Assembly: GCF_028550415.1 (NCBI RefSeq)
Contig: NZ_JAQQKX010000015.1
Span: forward strand, 38,721-102,720
Direction of reading: 5' to 3'
DNA from: Asticcacaulis aquaticus
Lineage (GTDB): Bacteria; Pseudomonadota; Alphaproteobacteria; Caulobacterales; Caulobacteraceae
DNA length: 64,000 nt
Shown here piece by piece: positions 37,033 through 45,820 of the stretch; the first letter of the stretch is position 1, and every line of letters starts with the position of its first letter. Under the pieces are notes generated by a model that made no database searches, was not told the DNA's origin, and saw only the letters and a list, made by a program, of their open reading frames with translations. Position numbers and translations under genes: made by a program.

Positions 37033-37494
37033 TTAGGGCTTCACCACCATCAGCCAGAACACCACCACGATCGCCGGAAAGGCCAGCGCGCCGAGGATCA
37101 CCCACCAGCGCTCATAGGTCCAGTACAACGGCGGCAGGGGCTCGCCCGACAGCAAGGCCGCTTTGGACAGGTCGCGCATTCGGATCTGCATCCACACCAC
37201 CGGCAGCCAGCACAGACCGGCGAACACATAGAGCAGCAACCCGCCCAGCACCCAGCCGCCGAACAGCTGAAACCCGCCCAGATGGACGAGCATAAGCCCG
37301 GTCAGAAGTTGCACCGTGACGGCGGGGGTGGTGAAAATCCAGTCGGCGATGACGACGTGCCGCGCGGCGAAGGCGATGCCCGCCACGTCCTTGCGCCGGT
37401 TGGCCATGAACATGAAAAAGGCCGTGCCGATCCCCGTCCCGAACAGGATGGTCGAGGACACGACGTGCACCCACTTGATCCACAGATAGAGCAT
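37033..37494 (-). CDS. DUF2269 integral membrane protein
   Basis: 153 residues with four membrane segments. The N-terminus LWIKWVHVVSSTILFGTGIG, with conserved histidine, and the central RHVVIADWIFTTPAV are typical of the DUF2269 family, which has no known function. It is divergent from the DCC-DUF4166-reductase operon, 49 bases away. Confidence 0.85.
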   Translation of the reverse strand: MLYLWIKWVHVVSSTILFGTGIGTAFFMFMANRRKDVAGIAFAARHVVIADWIFTTPAVTVQLLTGLMLVHLGGFQLFGGWVLGGLLLYVFAGLCWLPVVWMQIRMRDLSKAALLSGEPLPPLYWTYERWWVILGALAFPAIVVVFWLMVVKP

Positions 37495-37543
37495 TGATCC
37501 CCCTCCCCGACAGGCCTATGACAGGGTGATAAAGGGTAAGGGG

Positions 37544-37933
37544 ATGATGAGCAAGACCGACGCCGATACGCTCTATCTCGTCTATGACGGCGACTGTCCG
37601 CTGTGTCGGGCGGGGGCGCAGGGCTTTCGCGTCAACAAGGCCGTCGGCCGGCTGGAAACGCTCGATGCGCGAACGACCGACCACCCGCTGATGAGTGATA
37701 TCCGGACGAGCGGATTCGACCTCAATCAGGGCATCGTCGTCGCCTATCAGGGACAACTTCATCACGGCGAAGACGCTATGTACATGCTGGCCCTGATGGG
37801 GTCGTCGAGCGATGCCTTCAACCGGTTCAATGCCTGGCTGTTCCGCTCTAAGGCGCGGGTCAAATGGCTCTATCCGCTGTTGAAAGCCGGACGGCGCGTG
37901 AGCCTGAAACTGATGGGGAAAGACGAGATATGA
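37544..37933 (+). CDS. DCC-family (DUF393) thiol-disulfide oxidoreductase-like protein
   Basis: 129 residues. The family signature YDGDCPLCR (DxxCxxC) lies near the N-terminus. DCC proteins are thioredoxin-like and poorly characterised. The start at ATG 37544 follows AAGGG; a GTG at 37526 is possible. Its stop overlaps the DUF4166 start (ATGA), so the two are translated together. Confidence 0.85.
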   Translation: MMSKTDADTLYLVYDGDCPLCRAGAQGFRVNKAVGRLETLDARTTDHPLMSDIRTSGFDLNQGIVVAYQGQLHHGEDAMYMLALMGSSSDAFNRFNAWLFRSKARVKWLYPLLKAGRRVSLKLMGKDEI

Positions 37934-38541
37934 AAACCACTTTCGAGGCCGTTTTCGACGAGCAGTGGGCCGCCCTGCCCCCGGCGCTCAAGGCGCACTA
38001 TGCCAACCGGCCCTTTTCACGCGATCGCGTCACCGTCGAAGGGACGCTCGATGTCGAGATGCACCCGTGGATGCGCAAGATATCGTGGCTGATCAGGCTG
38101 ACCGGCATGCTGACGCCCTATGAGGGCAAGGCCGTGCCGGTGACCGTGCATTTTCATTCCGAGCCCGACAGCAACGCCTTTGTCTTTGAGCGGATTTTCA
38201 ACTTTCCGGGCCGTGAGCCGGTCGTGTTTCGCTCGCGCATGATCTCCAAACGCGCCCACCGCGTGACCGAATATATGAAAACCGGCGCAGGCTGGAAGGC
38301 GACCTATTACTACGACAATGACAAGGTCATCCTGCGCCATGCGGGCTATGTGGTACGCGTGCTGGGGATCGATATCCCCATGCCCATCGAATGGCTCGTC
38401 GGTTACGGCTACGCCTATGAACAGGCCACCGGCGAGGACAGCTTCAAGATGCACATGCAGATGTCGGGCGGGCTGCTCGACAAACCGCTCTACAGCTATG
38501 GCGGCGAGTTCCGGGTGACGGAAGTGCTCTATCGTGACTAA
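37930..38541 (+). CDS. DUF4166 protein
   Basis: 203 residues starting MKTTFEAVFDEQWAALPPAL. The patterns VTVEGTLDVEMHPWMRKI, VPVTVHFHSEPDSNAFVFER and MQMSGGLLDKPLYSYGGEF fit DUF4166, a domain that in other bacteria is often fused to an NAD(P)-binding reductase. Here the reductase is a separate downstream gene whose start overlaps this stop by 8 bases. Confidence 0.85.
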   Translation: MKTTFEAVFDEQWAALPPALKAHYANRPFSRDRVTVEGTLDVEMHPWMRKISWLIRLTGMLTPYEGKAVPVTVHFHSEPDSNAFVFERIFNFPGREPVVFRSRMISKRAHRVTEYMKTGAGWKATYYYDNDKVILRHAGYVVRVLGIDIPMPIEWLVGYGYAYEQATGEDSFKMHMQMSGGLLDKPLYSYGGEFRVTEVLYRD

Positions 38542-39580
38542 TTCGGTGATGGTCCTCGGCGGCTACGGGAACTTCGGCAAGCGCATCGCCGACGGCCTGA
38601 GGACGCGCGGCGTGCCGGTCATCATCGCCGGGCGCGATCCGAAACGCGCCGAGGCCTGTTTCGACCTCAATACCGGGCTGGGCGAGGCCCTGGCACAGTA
38701 CAGACCCGCCGTGGTCGTCCATACCGCCGGGCCGTATCAGGGCACCGATTACCACGTCGCAAAGACCTGCATCGCGGCGGGCGTCCACTATGTCGACCTG
38801 TCCGACGCGCGCGATTTCGTGGTGGGGTTCGGCGCGCTGGATGCCGAAGCCAGAGCGGCCAATGTGACGGCGATCAGCGGGGCCTCGACCGTGCCGTGCC
38901 TGTCGTCGGCGGTGATCGACCATGTCCGCGATCGGTTCGCGACACTGGACGAGGTCGATTGCGGCATCTGTCCGGGCCAAGGGGCAGAACGCGGACTGGC
39001 CACCACGGCGGCGATCCTCAGCTACGTGGGACAACCGCTAAAACCCTTCGCCGGGCATCCGAAAGCCTATGGCTGGCAGGGTTTGCGGCGGCATCGCTTC
39101 CCGCATCTGGGCCCGCGTCTGATGGGCGATTGCGACATCCCCGATCTCGATCTGTTGCCTGCGCATTACGGTTTGAAATCCATCCGGTTTGGGGCCGGGC
39201 TGGAACTGGGCTTTATCCATCTGGGGCTATGGGCCTTATCGTGGACGGTGCGCTGGCGGCTCCTGCCCTTCCCGCTGCCGAAACTGGCCACGCCGCTGTT
39301 GAAGGCCGCCGACCTGTTCGACCCGCTGGGCTCGGACGACGGCGGCATGTTCATGGTCCTGAGCGGCACCGGTCACGACGGCCAGCCCAAACAGATCGAC
39401 TGGCACATTATCGCCAAGGACGGCGACGGGCCGCAAATCCCCTCGGTCCCGGCGATCCTGCTGGCCGAACGTTTAGCCAAGGGCGAGCCGCTGGCCCCCG
39501 GTGCGCGCTCCAGCCTCGGCCAGATCAGCCTCGACGACTATCTGGCCGCGCTGAAACCGTTCAACATCGTCACGGCTTAA
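38534..39580 (+). CDS. Saccharopine dehydrogenase-like NAD(P)-binding reductase
   Basis: 348 residues. The Rossmann motif VLGGYGNFGKRIADGL is at the N-terminus, followed by VVVHTAGPYQGTDYHVAKTC and HYVDLSDARDFV, typical of the saccharopine dehydrogenase-like reductase group. A hydrophobic stretch lies at about 228-250. The start GTG 38534 overlaps the DUF4166 gene; ATG 38549 is a possible alternative. The substrate is unknown; true lysine metabolism is unlikely given the context. Confidence 0.82.
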   Translation: MTNSVMVLGGYGNFGKRIADGLRTRGVPVIIAGRDPKRAEACFDLNTGLGEALAQYRPAVVVHTAGPYQGTDYHVAKTCIAAGVHYVDLSDARDFVVGFGALDAEARAANVTAISGASTVPCLSSAVIDHVRDRFATLDEVDCGICPGQGAERGLATTAAILSYVGQPLKPFAGHPKAYGWQGLRRHRFPHLGPRLMGDCDIPDLDLLPAHYGLKSIRFGAGLELGFIHLGLWALSWTVRWRLLPFPLPKLATPLLKAADLFDPLGSDDGGMFMVLSGTGHDGQPKQIDWHIIAKDGDGPQIPSVPAILLAERLAKGEPLAPGARSSLGQISLDDYLAALKPFNIVTA

Positions 39581-40356
39581 CTCGCCTTCTGCTTTTTCTT
39601 CTGTTCCTTGATGAAGATCAGCTCGTTTTTGGCGATCTCGTTCTTCGGATCGAGTTTGAGCGACTCCTTGTAGGCTTTTTCGGCCTCGTCCCACCGTCCC
39701 AGCTCAATAAGGGCGTAACCCTTGCGGCGCAGGATCGCCGCCTTGCCGGGATCGGACAGGGCCAACATGAAGTTGCCAAGATGCTTGTCGGCGGCGGCGA
39801 TGGTCTCCTCGTTCCGGCCCGCCTGAGCCAGACAGAAGAGGTGCTCGGCAATCATGGCTTCGTCGAACGGATCGCGCTTAAGACCGTCTTCGAGCACCGT
39901 AATGCAGCGCCCGTAGTCGCGGCGGTCGGCATAGGCCCAGCCCAGACCGAAGGCGAGGGTCGCATAGGGCGTCGGACCGCTGAGATTGATATTGGTCTTT
40001 GTCTTGTCGTCCTTGCCACCGGCCGCCATGACCCCGATCATCAGCGAGGCCGACATATTGCTGGTATAGACCGTGATCGTCGTGTCGCAGCGTTCGGCAT
40101 AATAGGGCGCCGGTGCCACCGCCATCACAGCTTCCATTTCCGGCACCATATTCAGAATGCCGGGGCGGTCGCCCTTGTTCAGGAAGGTCGTGAACTTGTC
40201 CGCCACGGTCTGCGCTGCGGCTTCGGCCGCCTTGTCGTGCGTCTGGCACGGAAAGTTCAGCAGCGGCGCCGCGTCATCCTTATCGTCGGCGGCCTGAGCG
40301 CTGCCGCTCACGGCCAGCGCCGCGCACAGAGCAACGGTTATGGTTCTGAAAAACAT
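39577..40356 (-). CDS. Secreted TPR protein
   Basis: 259 residues with a signal peptide ending SGSAQA-ADD. The C-terminal third holds tetratricopeptide units (GYALIELGRWDEAEKAYKES followed by KLDPKNEIAKNELIFI). The tail is lysine-rich. It is paralogous to the protein at 40993-41589, which ends ASLKYEPGNVQAKNELKYIG. It probably acts as a periplasmic scaffold; no partner is evident. Confidence 0.75.
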   Translation of the reverse strand: MFFRTITVALCAALAVSGSAQAADDKDDAAPLLNFPCQTHDKAAEAAAQTVADKFTTFLNKGDRPGILNMVPEMEAVMAVAPAPYYAERCDTTITVYTSNMSASLMIGVMAAGGKDDKTKTNINLSGPTPYATLAFGLGWAYADRRDYGRCITVLEDGLKRDPFDEAMIAEHLFCLAQAGRNEETIAAADKHLGNFMLALSDPGKAAILRRKGYALIELGRWDEAEKAYKESLKLDPKNEIAKNELIFIKEQKKKQKAS

Positions 40357-40416
40357 GAAAAAGCCCCCCGTTATGATAGCGGGAGGCTAAACCGGAACGG
40401 GTATGCTTAGCAATAC

Positions 40417-40935
40417 TTAACCGCCGCGCAGATAGTCAGCCTTGCCCAGATCGACGCCGTTGTGACGCAGGATCGCATAGGCCGTGGTGATATGGAAAAA
40501 CAGGTTCGGCAGAACGAAACCGATCACATAGCTGTAGCCGGTGAAGTTGATCTCACGCGCCGGGGTTTTCAGCACGACATCGCGCGTTTCCGCGCCTTCG
40601 AACAGGGCCGGATCGACGGATTTAATGAAATCGACGGTCTTTTGCAGGCGCTCTTTCAACTCGGCAAAGGTCGTTTCGGTGTCCGGCATGGACGGGTTTT
40701 CCGTGCCGCTCAGACGCGCCACCGCACCCTTGGCGGTGTCTGACACCGACTGAATCTGACGGCGCAACGGGTGCATGTCGAGCGCCAGACGCGCCTCGAT
40801 CACCACCGACGGGTCAATCTTCTTTTCCGCCGCATAGGCCTCGGCCTTGTCGAGAATATGGGTCAGGTTTTTGATGCCGTTAAGCAGCACGGGCACGGTC
40901 ATCGAATAGATATTGATTGGCGGGACGTCGGACAT
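40417..40935 (-). CDS. DUF1993 family protein
   Basis: 172 residues. The start MSDVPPINIYSMTVPVLLNG, then LDMHPLRRQIQSVSDTAKGA and the C-terminal NLFFHITTAYAILRHNGVDL followed by GKADYL are hallmarks of DUF1993, a DinB-like four-helix fold of unknown role. It lies between two paralogous TPR genes on the same strand. Confidence 0.85.
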   Translation of the reverse strand: MSDVPPINIYSMTVPVLLNGIKNLTHILDKAEAYAAEKKIDPSVVIEARLALDMHPLRRQIQSVSDTAKGAVARLSGTENPSMPDTETTFAELKERLQKTVDFIKSVDPALFEGAETRDVVLKTPAREINFTGYSYVIGFVLPNLFFHITTAYAILRHNGVDLGKADYLRGG

Positions 40936-40992
40936 TTCGTTTTCTCTCTGTGGTGCGAATGCCCTCCGCAAATGGGCGGCGGACGCGTCCGA

Positions 40993-41589
40993 TCAAGGTC
41001 TAGCGGGCCGGTTGTGGCCGATATATTTCAACTCGTTCTTCGCCTGCACATTGCCGGGTTCGTATTTCAGCGACGCGCGGAACGCCGCTTCGGCGGCGTC
41101 CCACTGTTCCAGCTCGATCAGGATATGCCCGCGCGTCCGGTAGAGCCCGGCGCGTTGCGGTCTACTCAGGTCCGTCCGCTCAAGCAGGGCGTCGATCCGC
41201 GCCTGAGCGTCATCGTATTTTTGCTGCATGAACAGGCTGAAGGCCGCTTCGTGCCCCAGTTCGACGTGCTGCGGCGAAAAGCGCAGGCCTTCGGATTGCC
41301 AGCGATAAGCGCTGTCCCAGTCTCCCGACTGGCTGATCACCCAACCCAGCGCCAGTGTGGCCTGAGCATAGATATCGAGCTTCCCCGCACAGGTCCGGTC
41401 ACGCAGGTCGGGCGCACGATTGAACGCGGCCTCCAGCTCAGGCCGCAGGGCCTCCAGTGCCACCTGATCGGTCGCCTTATATAGCCGCTCCGCACGGGCA
41501 AACAGCTGCGTATCGGCGCGCGGAATATCCGGACAGGCCTCAGCCGTCGTCGCCATGATACACACCCATAAAGCGATCATCCATCTCAT
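40993..41589 (-). CDS. Secreted TPR protein, paralogue of the one at 39577
   Basis: 198 residues. ATG 41589 gives a signal peptide (MRWMIALWVCIMATTAEA). TPR units follow, including LDIYAQATLALGWVISQSGD and RGHILIELEQWDAAEAAFRA. The C-terminus PGNVQAKNELKYI closely matches the other TPR gene's PKNEIAKNELIFI, which points to an ancestral duplication. Confidence 0.72.
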   Translation of the reverse strand: MRWMIALWVCIMATTAEACPDIPRADTQLFARAERLYKATDQVALEALRPELEAAFNRAPDLRDRTCAGKLDIYAQATLALGWVISQSGDWDSAYRWQSEGLRFSPQHVELGHEAAFSLFMQQKYDDAQARIDALLERTDLSRPQRAGLYRTRGHILIELEQWDAAEAAFRASLKYEPGNVQAKNELKYIGHNRPARP

Positions 41590-41640
41590 GCGCGCATGAT
41601 CACCACAGGCCGCCGCGCACCGCAAGTTACGGTTGGGCGC

Positions 41641-43332
41641 TTACAGCACTTGTAACGGACCGGCGCGGTCGGCCATCGCCTCGCTGCGGAAACGCCCGTC
41701 GGTCGTCACCTGATAGTCGCGCGACGTGATCGACGACACCGACACCCACTCGGCCTCGGCGCGGTCAGGCGTGAGCGTCAACCGCACAAAGCCGTTGCGG
41801 TCGGTAGACGCCGCCAGTACCTCTGCGTTCTGATCGGTCAGCACCTTGGGCAGGTCGAAGTTTGGGATGATTTTGTCGAACCAGATGGTCGGGCTTGAGA
41901 TCGCCGTGACGCCGATTTCGACGGCCACTTCCGCGCCCGTTGTGTCATGCAGCTGATTGGCCCAGGCCTGATGGCTGTCGCCCGACAGGACGATGGCGCG
42001 TGCCTTCGCCGCCTTGATCAGGTCGTAGAAGCGCTCGCGCTCCGCCGGATAGCCGTCCCAGGCATCGAGATTGAGCGGCAGGGCGTCGTCCTGACTGAAG
42101 GTCTCGACCAGCGGCTCCACCACGGCGCGGACATTGCCCGGCAGGCTGTCGAGCAGTTTTTGCACCTGCGTGTCGCCATAGACCTTGCGAAGGTTCGGTC
42201 CGGCGACCTTGGCCATGACGACCTGATTGCCGAGCACCTGCCAGCGCACACCGTCCTTGGTCGAAGCGTTGAGCGCCGTCCCCAGCCAGTCGCGTTGTGC
42301 GGCCCCCAGCAGTTCGCGTTCGGGCGCGTTGAGCTTGACGCGAAAAGCATCGAAGTCGAGCCCGGTGGCCGTCTTCGGCACGTCGGTCTGATAATCGAGC
42401 TGTTTGCTGCGCGCCAGCAGTCGCGTCTCGGTCATGAACAGCTCGGCCAATGTGCCGAAGCGGAAGCTGCGGTAGATGACCTCGCTCAGTTGCCCCGGCT
42501 GCGGGTCGCGGATCGGCATCCATTCGCGATAGGCCCGAAGCGCCACGGCCTTGCGCACCATGAAGTCGCCCTCGCGGTCCGGCTGATGATTTTCAGCACC
42601 GCTCGTCCACGGGTCGTTGCAGATTTCGTGGTCGTCGAAGACGCAAATCCACGCCGCGCGGGCGTGCGCCGCCTGAAGGTCGAGGTCGGACTTATATTGC
42701 GCGTGACGGGTGCGGTAATCGGCCAACGAGACGATCTCGTGCGGCGGGTCGGGCACCCGGCCCAGCATCCGCCCGTTGCCCATGCCGTAGTCGGTCAGCC
42801 CCGCGCCGTATTCGTACAGATAGTCGCCCAGATGGACGACGACATCGGCTTCATCGAGGTCGGCAATGGCGCGATAGGCGTTGAAATAGCCGTTCGGGTG
42901 CAGCGAACACGAGGCCACGGCCATGACCACGCGCTCGGTCTGTTCGGGCAGGGTCTTGGCCTGACCGACCGGGGATTCAACGCCGTCGCAGATAAAGCGG
43001 TAATGGTAGGTTGTGCCGGGTTTCAGCCCAGCGACATCGACCTTGACCGTATAGTCGCGTCCGGCATCAGTATAAAATTGCCCGCTGCGCACACCGGTTT
43101 TGAAGCTGGCATCGGTGGCGATCTGCCACGTCACCGCTGTCATGGCCTCAAGGCCCGACACCCGTGTCCACAGGACCAGACGGTCACGCAGCGGATCACC
43201 GGCAGCAACCCCGTGGCGGAAATGCGCGCCCTTGACGGGAGCCGGACCGGTGGCGCTGACCGCCGGGGCGGCCCCGGCCAGACCCAGCGCCATCAGGGCC
43301 TTGCGGCGATTCAGTTTGTAACCCGTCGTCAT
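41641..43332 (-). CDS. phoD: PhoD-type alkaline phosphatase/phosphodiesterase
   Basis: 563 residues with a Tat-like signal (KLNRRKALMALGLAGAAPA). The PhoD N-terminal domain (HGVAAGDPLRDRLVLWTRVS) and metallophosphatase domain follow, with metal-site motifs VVVHLGDYLYEYG, VFDDHEICNDPWTSG and VLSGDSHQAWANQL. PhoD enzymes hydrolyse phosphomono- and diesters in the periplasm using Ca and Fe. No Pho box was recognised upstream. Confidence 0.9.
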   Translation of the reverse strand: MTTGYKLNRRKALMALGLAGAAPAVSATGPAPVKGAHFRHGVAAGDPLRDRLVLWTRVSGLEAMTAVTWQIATDASFKTGVRSGQFYTDAGRDYTVKVDVAGLKPGTTYHYRFICDGVESPVGQAKTLPEQTERVVMAVASCSLHPNGYFNAYRAIADLDEADVVVHLGDYLYEYGAGLTDYGMGNGRMLGRVPDPPHEIVSLADYRTRHAQYKSDLDLQAAHARAAWICVFDDHEICNDPWTSGAENHQPDREGDFMVRKAVALRAYREWMPIRDPQPGQLSEVIYRSFRFGTLAELFMTETRLLARSKQLDYQTDVPKTATGLDFDAFRVKLNAPERELLGAAQRDWLGTALNASTKDGVRWQVLGNQVVMAKVAGPNLRKVYGDTQVQKLLDSLPGNVRAVVEPLVETFSQDDALPLNLDAWDGYPAERERFYDLIKAAKARAIVLSGDSHQAWANQLHDTTGAEVAVEIGVTAISSPTIWFDKIIPNFDLPKVLTDQNAEVLAASTDRNGFVRLTLTPDRAEAEWVSVSSITSRDYQVTTDGRFRSEAMADRAGPLQVL

Positions 43333-43426
43333 GCCCGCCGTCCCCTGCGTTGCAACACGGAACGGCCTTTAGGGTGATTTCATGACAGGCGCTTATCGCC
43401 TTTGCGACAGTTTATCCACAGGACGC

Positions 43427-43532
43427 TTAGAGCACGCTCCGATCTGATTGGATCGAAACCTGCTCTAAGCTTTTGTTTTGTCGCATTTCCTAACGGCAAA
43501 CCGGCATCCTCTTTGCCGGGAAACGCTCTAAA
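43427..43532. repeat. AGAGCA...TGCTCT repeat element (second full copy)
   Basis: First hairpin TTAGAGCACGCTCCGATC / GATCGAAACCTGCTCTAA, spacer GCTTTTGTTTTGTCGCATTT, second hairpin CGGCAAACCGG / CTTTGCCGGG, and the ending AAACGCTCTAA. It matches the element in panE over its whole design. Its last bases supply the TAG stop codon of the aldo/keto reductase. Confidence 0.8.
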
Positions 43533-44535
43533 CCGGCAGCGGGGCGTCCGGATGGACCAGACCGGCCTGGCGCAGTTCGCGCCAGAAGTCCGCCGGGACG
43601 GTCTCGTTCAGCGCCGCGCGGTCCTCAGCTATGCGTTCCGGGCGGCTGGCCCCGGGGATGACCGCGGCGACCGCCGGATTGGCCAGAGCGAATTGCAACC
43701 CCGCCGCCTTCATGCTGATACCGTAGCGGTCGGCAATGGCCTTGATGCGCGCCACCTTGTCGAGGATGGCGGGCGTGGCAGGCGCATATTCGAAGTTCGG
43801 ACCGCCGACCAGCGCGCCAGAGCTATAGGGCCCGCCCACCACGATGCCGAGGCCTTTTTCGGCGACCTGAGGCATGACGCGTTGCAGGGCCTTGTCGTGG
43901 TCGAGCAGGGTATAGCGTCCGGCCAGCAGGAAGCCGTCGGGACGCGGTTCATCAAGCGCCAGCAGCAGCTCGATCGGCTCGACGCGGTTGACGCCGAGGC
44001 CCCAGCCTTTGATGACGCCTTCGTCACGCAGGCGGTCGAGCACCCGGAACGCGCCGGTGCGGGCTTCCTCGAACTTCTCCAGCCAGCGATCGCCCCAGAA
44101 ATCCTGCGCCAGATCGTGGACGAAGGCGATATCGATATGGTCGGTTTGCAGGCGCTTCAGGCTGTCTTCGATCGAGCGCAGGGTGGCGTCGGCGGTGTAG
44201 TCGTTGACGATCTTGTTGGCGCGGCCGTACTGGAACACACCGGCCTTTTCCCCGAGGTCGCGGGCGCTGATGTCCTCGACCTCATCGAGGATGACGCGGC
44301 CCACCTTGGTCGAGATGATGTAGTCGCCGCGCGGCTTGTCTTTCAGGGCCTCGCCCATGCGGATTTCCGCGAGGCCCGCGCCATAAAAGGGCGCATTGTC
44401 GTAATAGCGGATGCCGTCGTTCCAGGCGGCTTCGACGGTGGCCTGCGCCTCGGTTTCGGGGATATCGCGGAACATGTTGCCGAGCGGGGCGGCACCGAAG
44501 CCGAGCGTGCCGTTGAGAAGGGTTTTGAGGGTCAT
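43528..44535 (-). CDS. Aldo/keto reductase, pyridoxal 4-dehydrogenase / L-fucose dehydrogenase-like
   Basis: 335 residues. The N-terminus LGFGAAPLGNMFRDIPE and WNDGIRYYDNAPFYGAGLAE carry the catalytic Asp and Tyr of the AKR fold; Lys is in YIISTKVGR and His in IDIAFVHDL. This subgroup oxidises aldoses or pyridoxal with NAD(P). It is the last gene of a three-gene operon with a monooxygenase and a DJ-1-like protein. Its stop codon lies inside a repeat element, so the C-terminus may be altered. Confidence 0.88.
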   Translation of the reverse strand: MTLKTLLNGTLGFGAAPLGNMFRDIPETEAQATVEAAWNDGIRYYDNAPFYGAGLAEIRMGEALKDKPRGDYIISTKVGRVILDEVEDISARDLGEKAGVFQYGRANKIVNDYTADATLRSIEDSLKRLQTDHIDIAFVHDLAQDFWGDRWLEKFEEARTGAFRVLDRLRDEGVIKGWGLGVNRVEPIELLLALDEPRPDGFLLAGRYTLLDHDKALQRVMPQVAEKGLGIVVGGPYSSGALVGGPNFEYAPATPAILDKVARIKAIADRYGISMKAAGLQFALANPAVAAVIPGASRPERIAEDRAALNETVPADFWRELRQAGLVHPDAPLPV

Positions 44536-44548
44536 GGTCGTTTGCCTT

Positions 44549-44842
44549 TTAAGCGACATCCGCCGGATCGAGGACCAGCGCGGTCCGTTCGGCCAGATCG
44601 TTGATGCGGGATAGATAGGTATTGAAATGCGCGGTGCCACGGTGCGCGGCGACAGCGGCGGTATCGACATAGAGCTCGTCAAGCACGAAGCGCTCAGGAT
44701 TGGCCTGATCCTGCCAGATGTCCCAGCGCAGATTGCCGGGTTCGGCGCGGCAATCGGCCACCATACCGAACAAAAGGCCTTTCAGTTCATCGACCTTGCC
44801 GGGACGGGCCGTGAGGATCGCGGTGATCTTGGTAGGGGTCAT
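44549..44842 (-). CDS. ABM-domain (quinol monooxygenase-like) protein
   Basis: 97 residues. ITAILTARPGKVDELKGLL, EPGNLRWDIWQDQANPERF and LDELYVDTAAVAAHRGTAHF are typical of the dimeric ABM fold found in YgiN-type quinol monooxygenases and small stress proteins. It lies 13 bases before the aldo/keto reductase start and is part of the same operon. Confidence 0.88.
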   Translation of the reverse strand: MTPTKITAILTARPGKVDELKGLLFGMVADCRAEPGNLRWDIWQDQANPERFVLDELYVDTAAVAAHRGTAHFNTYLSRINDLAERTALVLDPADVA

Positions 44843-44895
44843 GGGATGTTCCTTTGTTTCCCCCTCTCCCCTCGTGGGGGGACAGGGGACGTTTG

Positions 44896-45696
44896 TTATG
44901 CTGCGACCAGCGACAGGTCGAGCGCGGTGACGAAGGCCTTCGCGATCGGATGATCCGAGCGCGGGTTCTGACCGGTGATCAGCTCACGGTCGACGATGAC
45001 GTTCGGTTCGAAGTCGGTCGCCGTGGTAATGACCTCGGCCCCGGCGGTGTTCAGAGCATCGACCATGTTGAAGTACAGTTTTGCGTGCAGGATATGGTCT
45101 TCGACCACCTTTTCCTCACTATTGGAGAAGACCGTCATCCGGTAACCGGCATAGGGCCAGCCCTTCGCCAGTTCGGCGGCTTTTGGCGTGTCGCTGTCGA
45201 TCAGGGCGGCACGGAAATCACGTGCGTTGGACATCGCCGAGACCACCGCCACCGGACCGTGGCACAAAAGCGCGGTAGGCTTTTGACGGTCGTGGAAGTG
45301 GCGCAGGATCTCACCCGTATCGGCGTCCTGCATCAGGTCGACGACCGGCCCCTGCCCGCCCGGGACAAAGACCCCAGCATAGGCATCGAGGCCCTCAGCG
45401 ATGACCGAGCGCAGGGTGCGCACCTTGGTCATGGCCGGGTCGGTATAGAAGAAGGTCCGGGCGCGCTCATAGGCCGCCACGTCGCCGCCGAAGTGATCGG
45501 CGCTGTCCGACGCCTCGTCGATATGGGGTTGCGTGCCGTTGGGCGTCGCCAACACCACCTCATACCCCGCCTCGATCAGGGCCAGGGCCGGGACGACGGT
45601 TTCATTGAGATATTGACCGGTGGCGCCCGTGCCGCCGCCCTGAACCTCGATACGGGTGGCGTTGGAGCCGATAATCAGAACTTTGCCTTTAGTCAT
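44896..45696 (-). CDS. DJ-1/PfpI superfamily protein
   Basis: 266 residues. The nucleophile elbow is ALLCHGPVAVVSAM, preceded by GVFVPGGQGPVVDL, which is the class I glutamine amidotransferase-like fold of DJ-1/PfpI/Hsp31 proteins. Relatives act as glyoxalases or chaperones under carbonyl stress. GGAGG lies before ATG 45696 (MTKGKVLIIGSN), which decides the start. It is the first gene of the operon divergent from LysR. Confidence 0.86.
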   Translation of the reverse strand: MTKGKVLIIGSNATRIEVQGGGTGATGQYLNETVVPALALIEAGYEVVLATPNGTQPHIDEASDSADHFGGDVAAYERARTFFYTDPAMTKVRTLRSVIAEGLDAYAGVFVPGGQGPVVDLMQDADTGEILRHFHDRQKPTALLCHGPVAVVSAMSNARDFRAALIDSDTPKAAELAKGWPYAGYRMTVFSNSEEKVVEDHILHAKLYFNMVDALNTAGAEVITTATDFEPNVIVDRELITGQNPRSDHPIAKAFVTALDLSLVAA

Positions 45697-45820
45697 TTTA
45701 GCCTCCATCAAAAAACGTTTGGGGTCACATCCTCTTCGGATGCTCTGATCATGCGCCCGGCCAATCTATTTTTGAAATTTATTTGTTTGATTTAAGATAT
45801 TCACAAGGCATTATAACTGG
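45697..45820. promoter_or_regulatory. Divergent promoter region of the LysR gene and its likely target operon
   Basis: 124 bases between the DJ-1-like gene and lysR. The part nearest lysR is strikingly AT-rich (45760-45800) against a GC-rich background, with TTGAAATTTATTTGTTTGA showing the T-N11-A spacing typical of LysR sites. The binding assignment is inference from the divergent layout. Confidence 0.4.

Noticed and set aside
37930..39580. Lysine biosynthesis by the saccharopine dehydrogenase-like gene
   Set aside because: DapE shows the organism uses the diaminopimelate route; the reductase belongs to the broad saccharopine-dehydrogenase-like fold and sits with DUF4166.
43412..43420. A perfect DnaA box, TTATCCACA
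   Set aside because: It is single, with no cluster of further boxes, no AT-rich unwinding region and no replication gene next to it, so it is not evidence of an origin.
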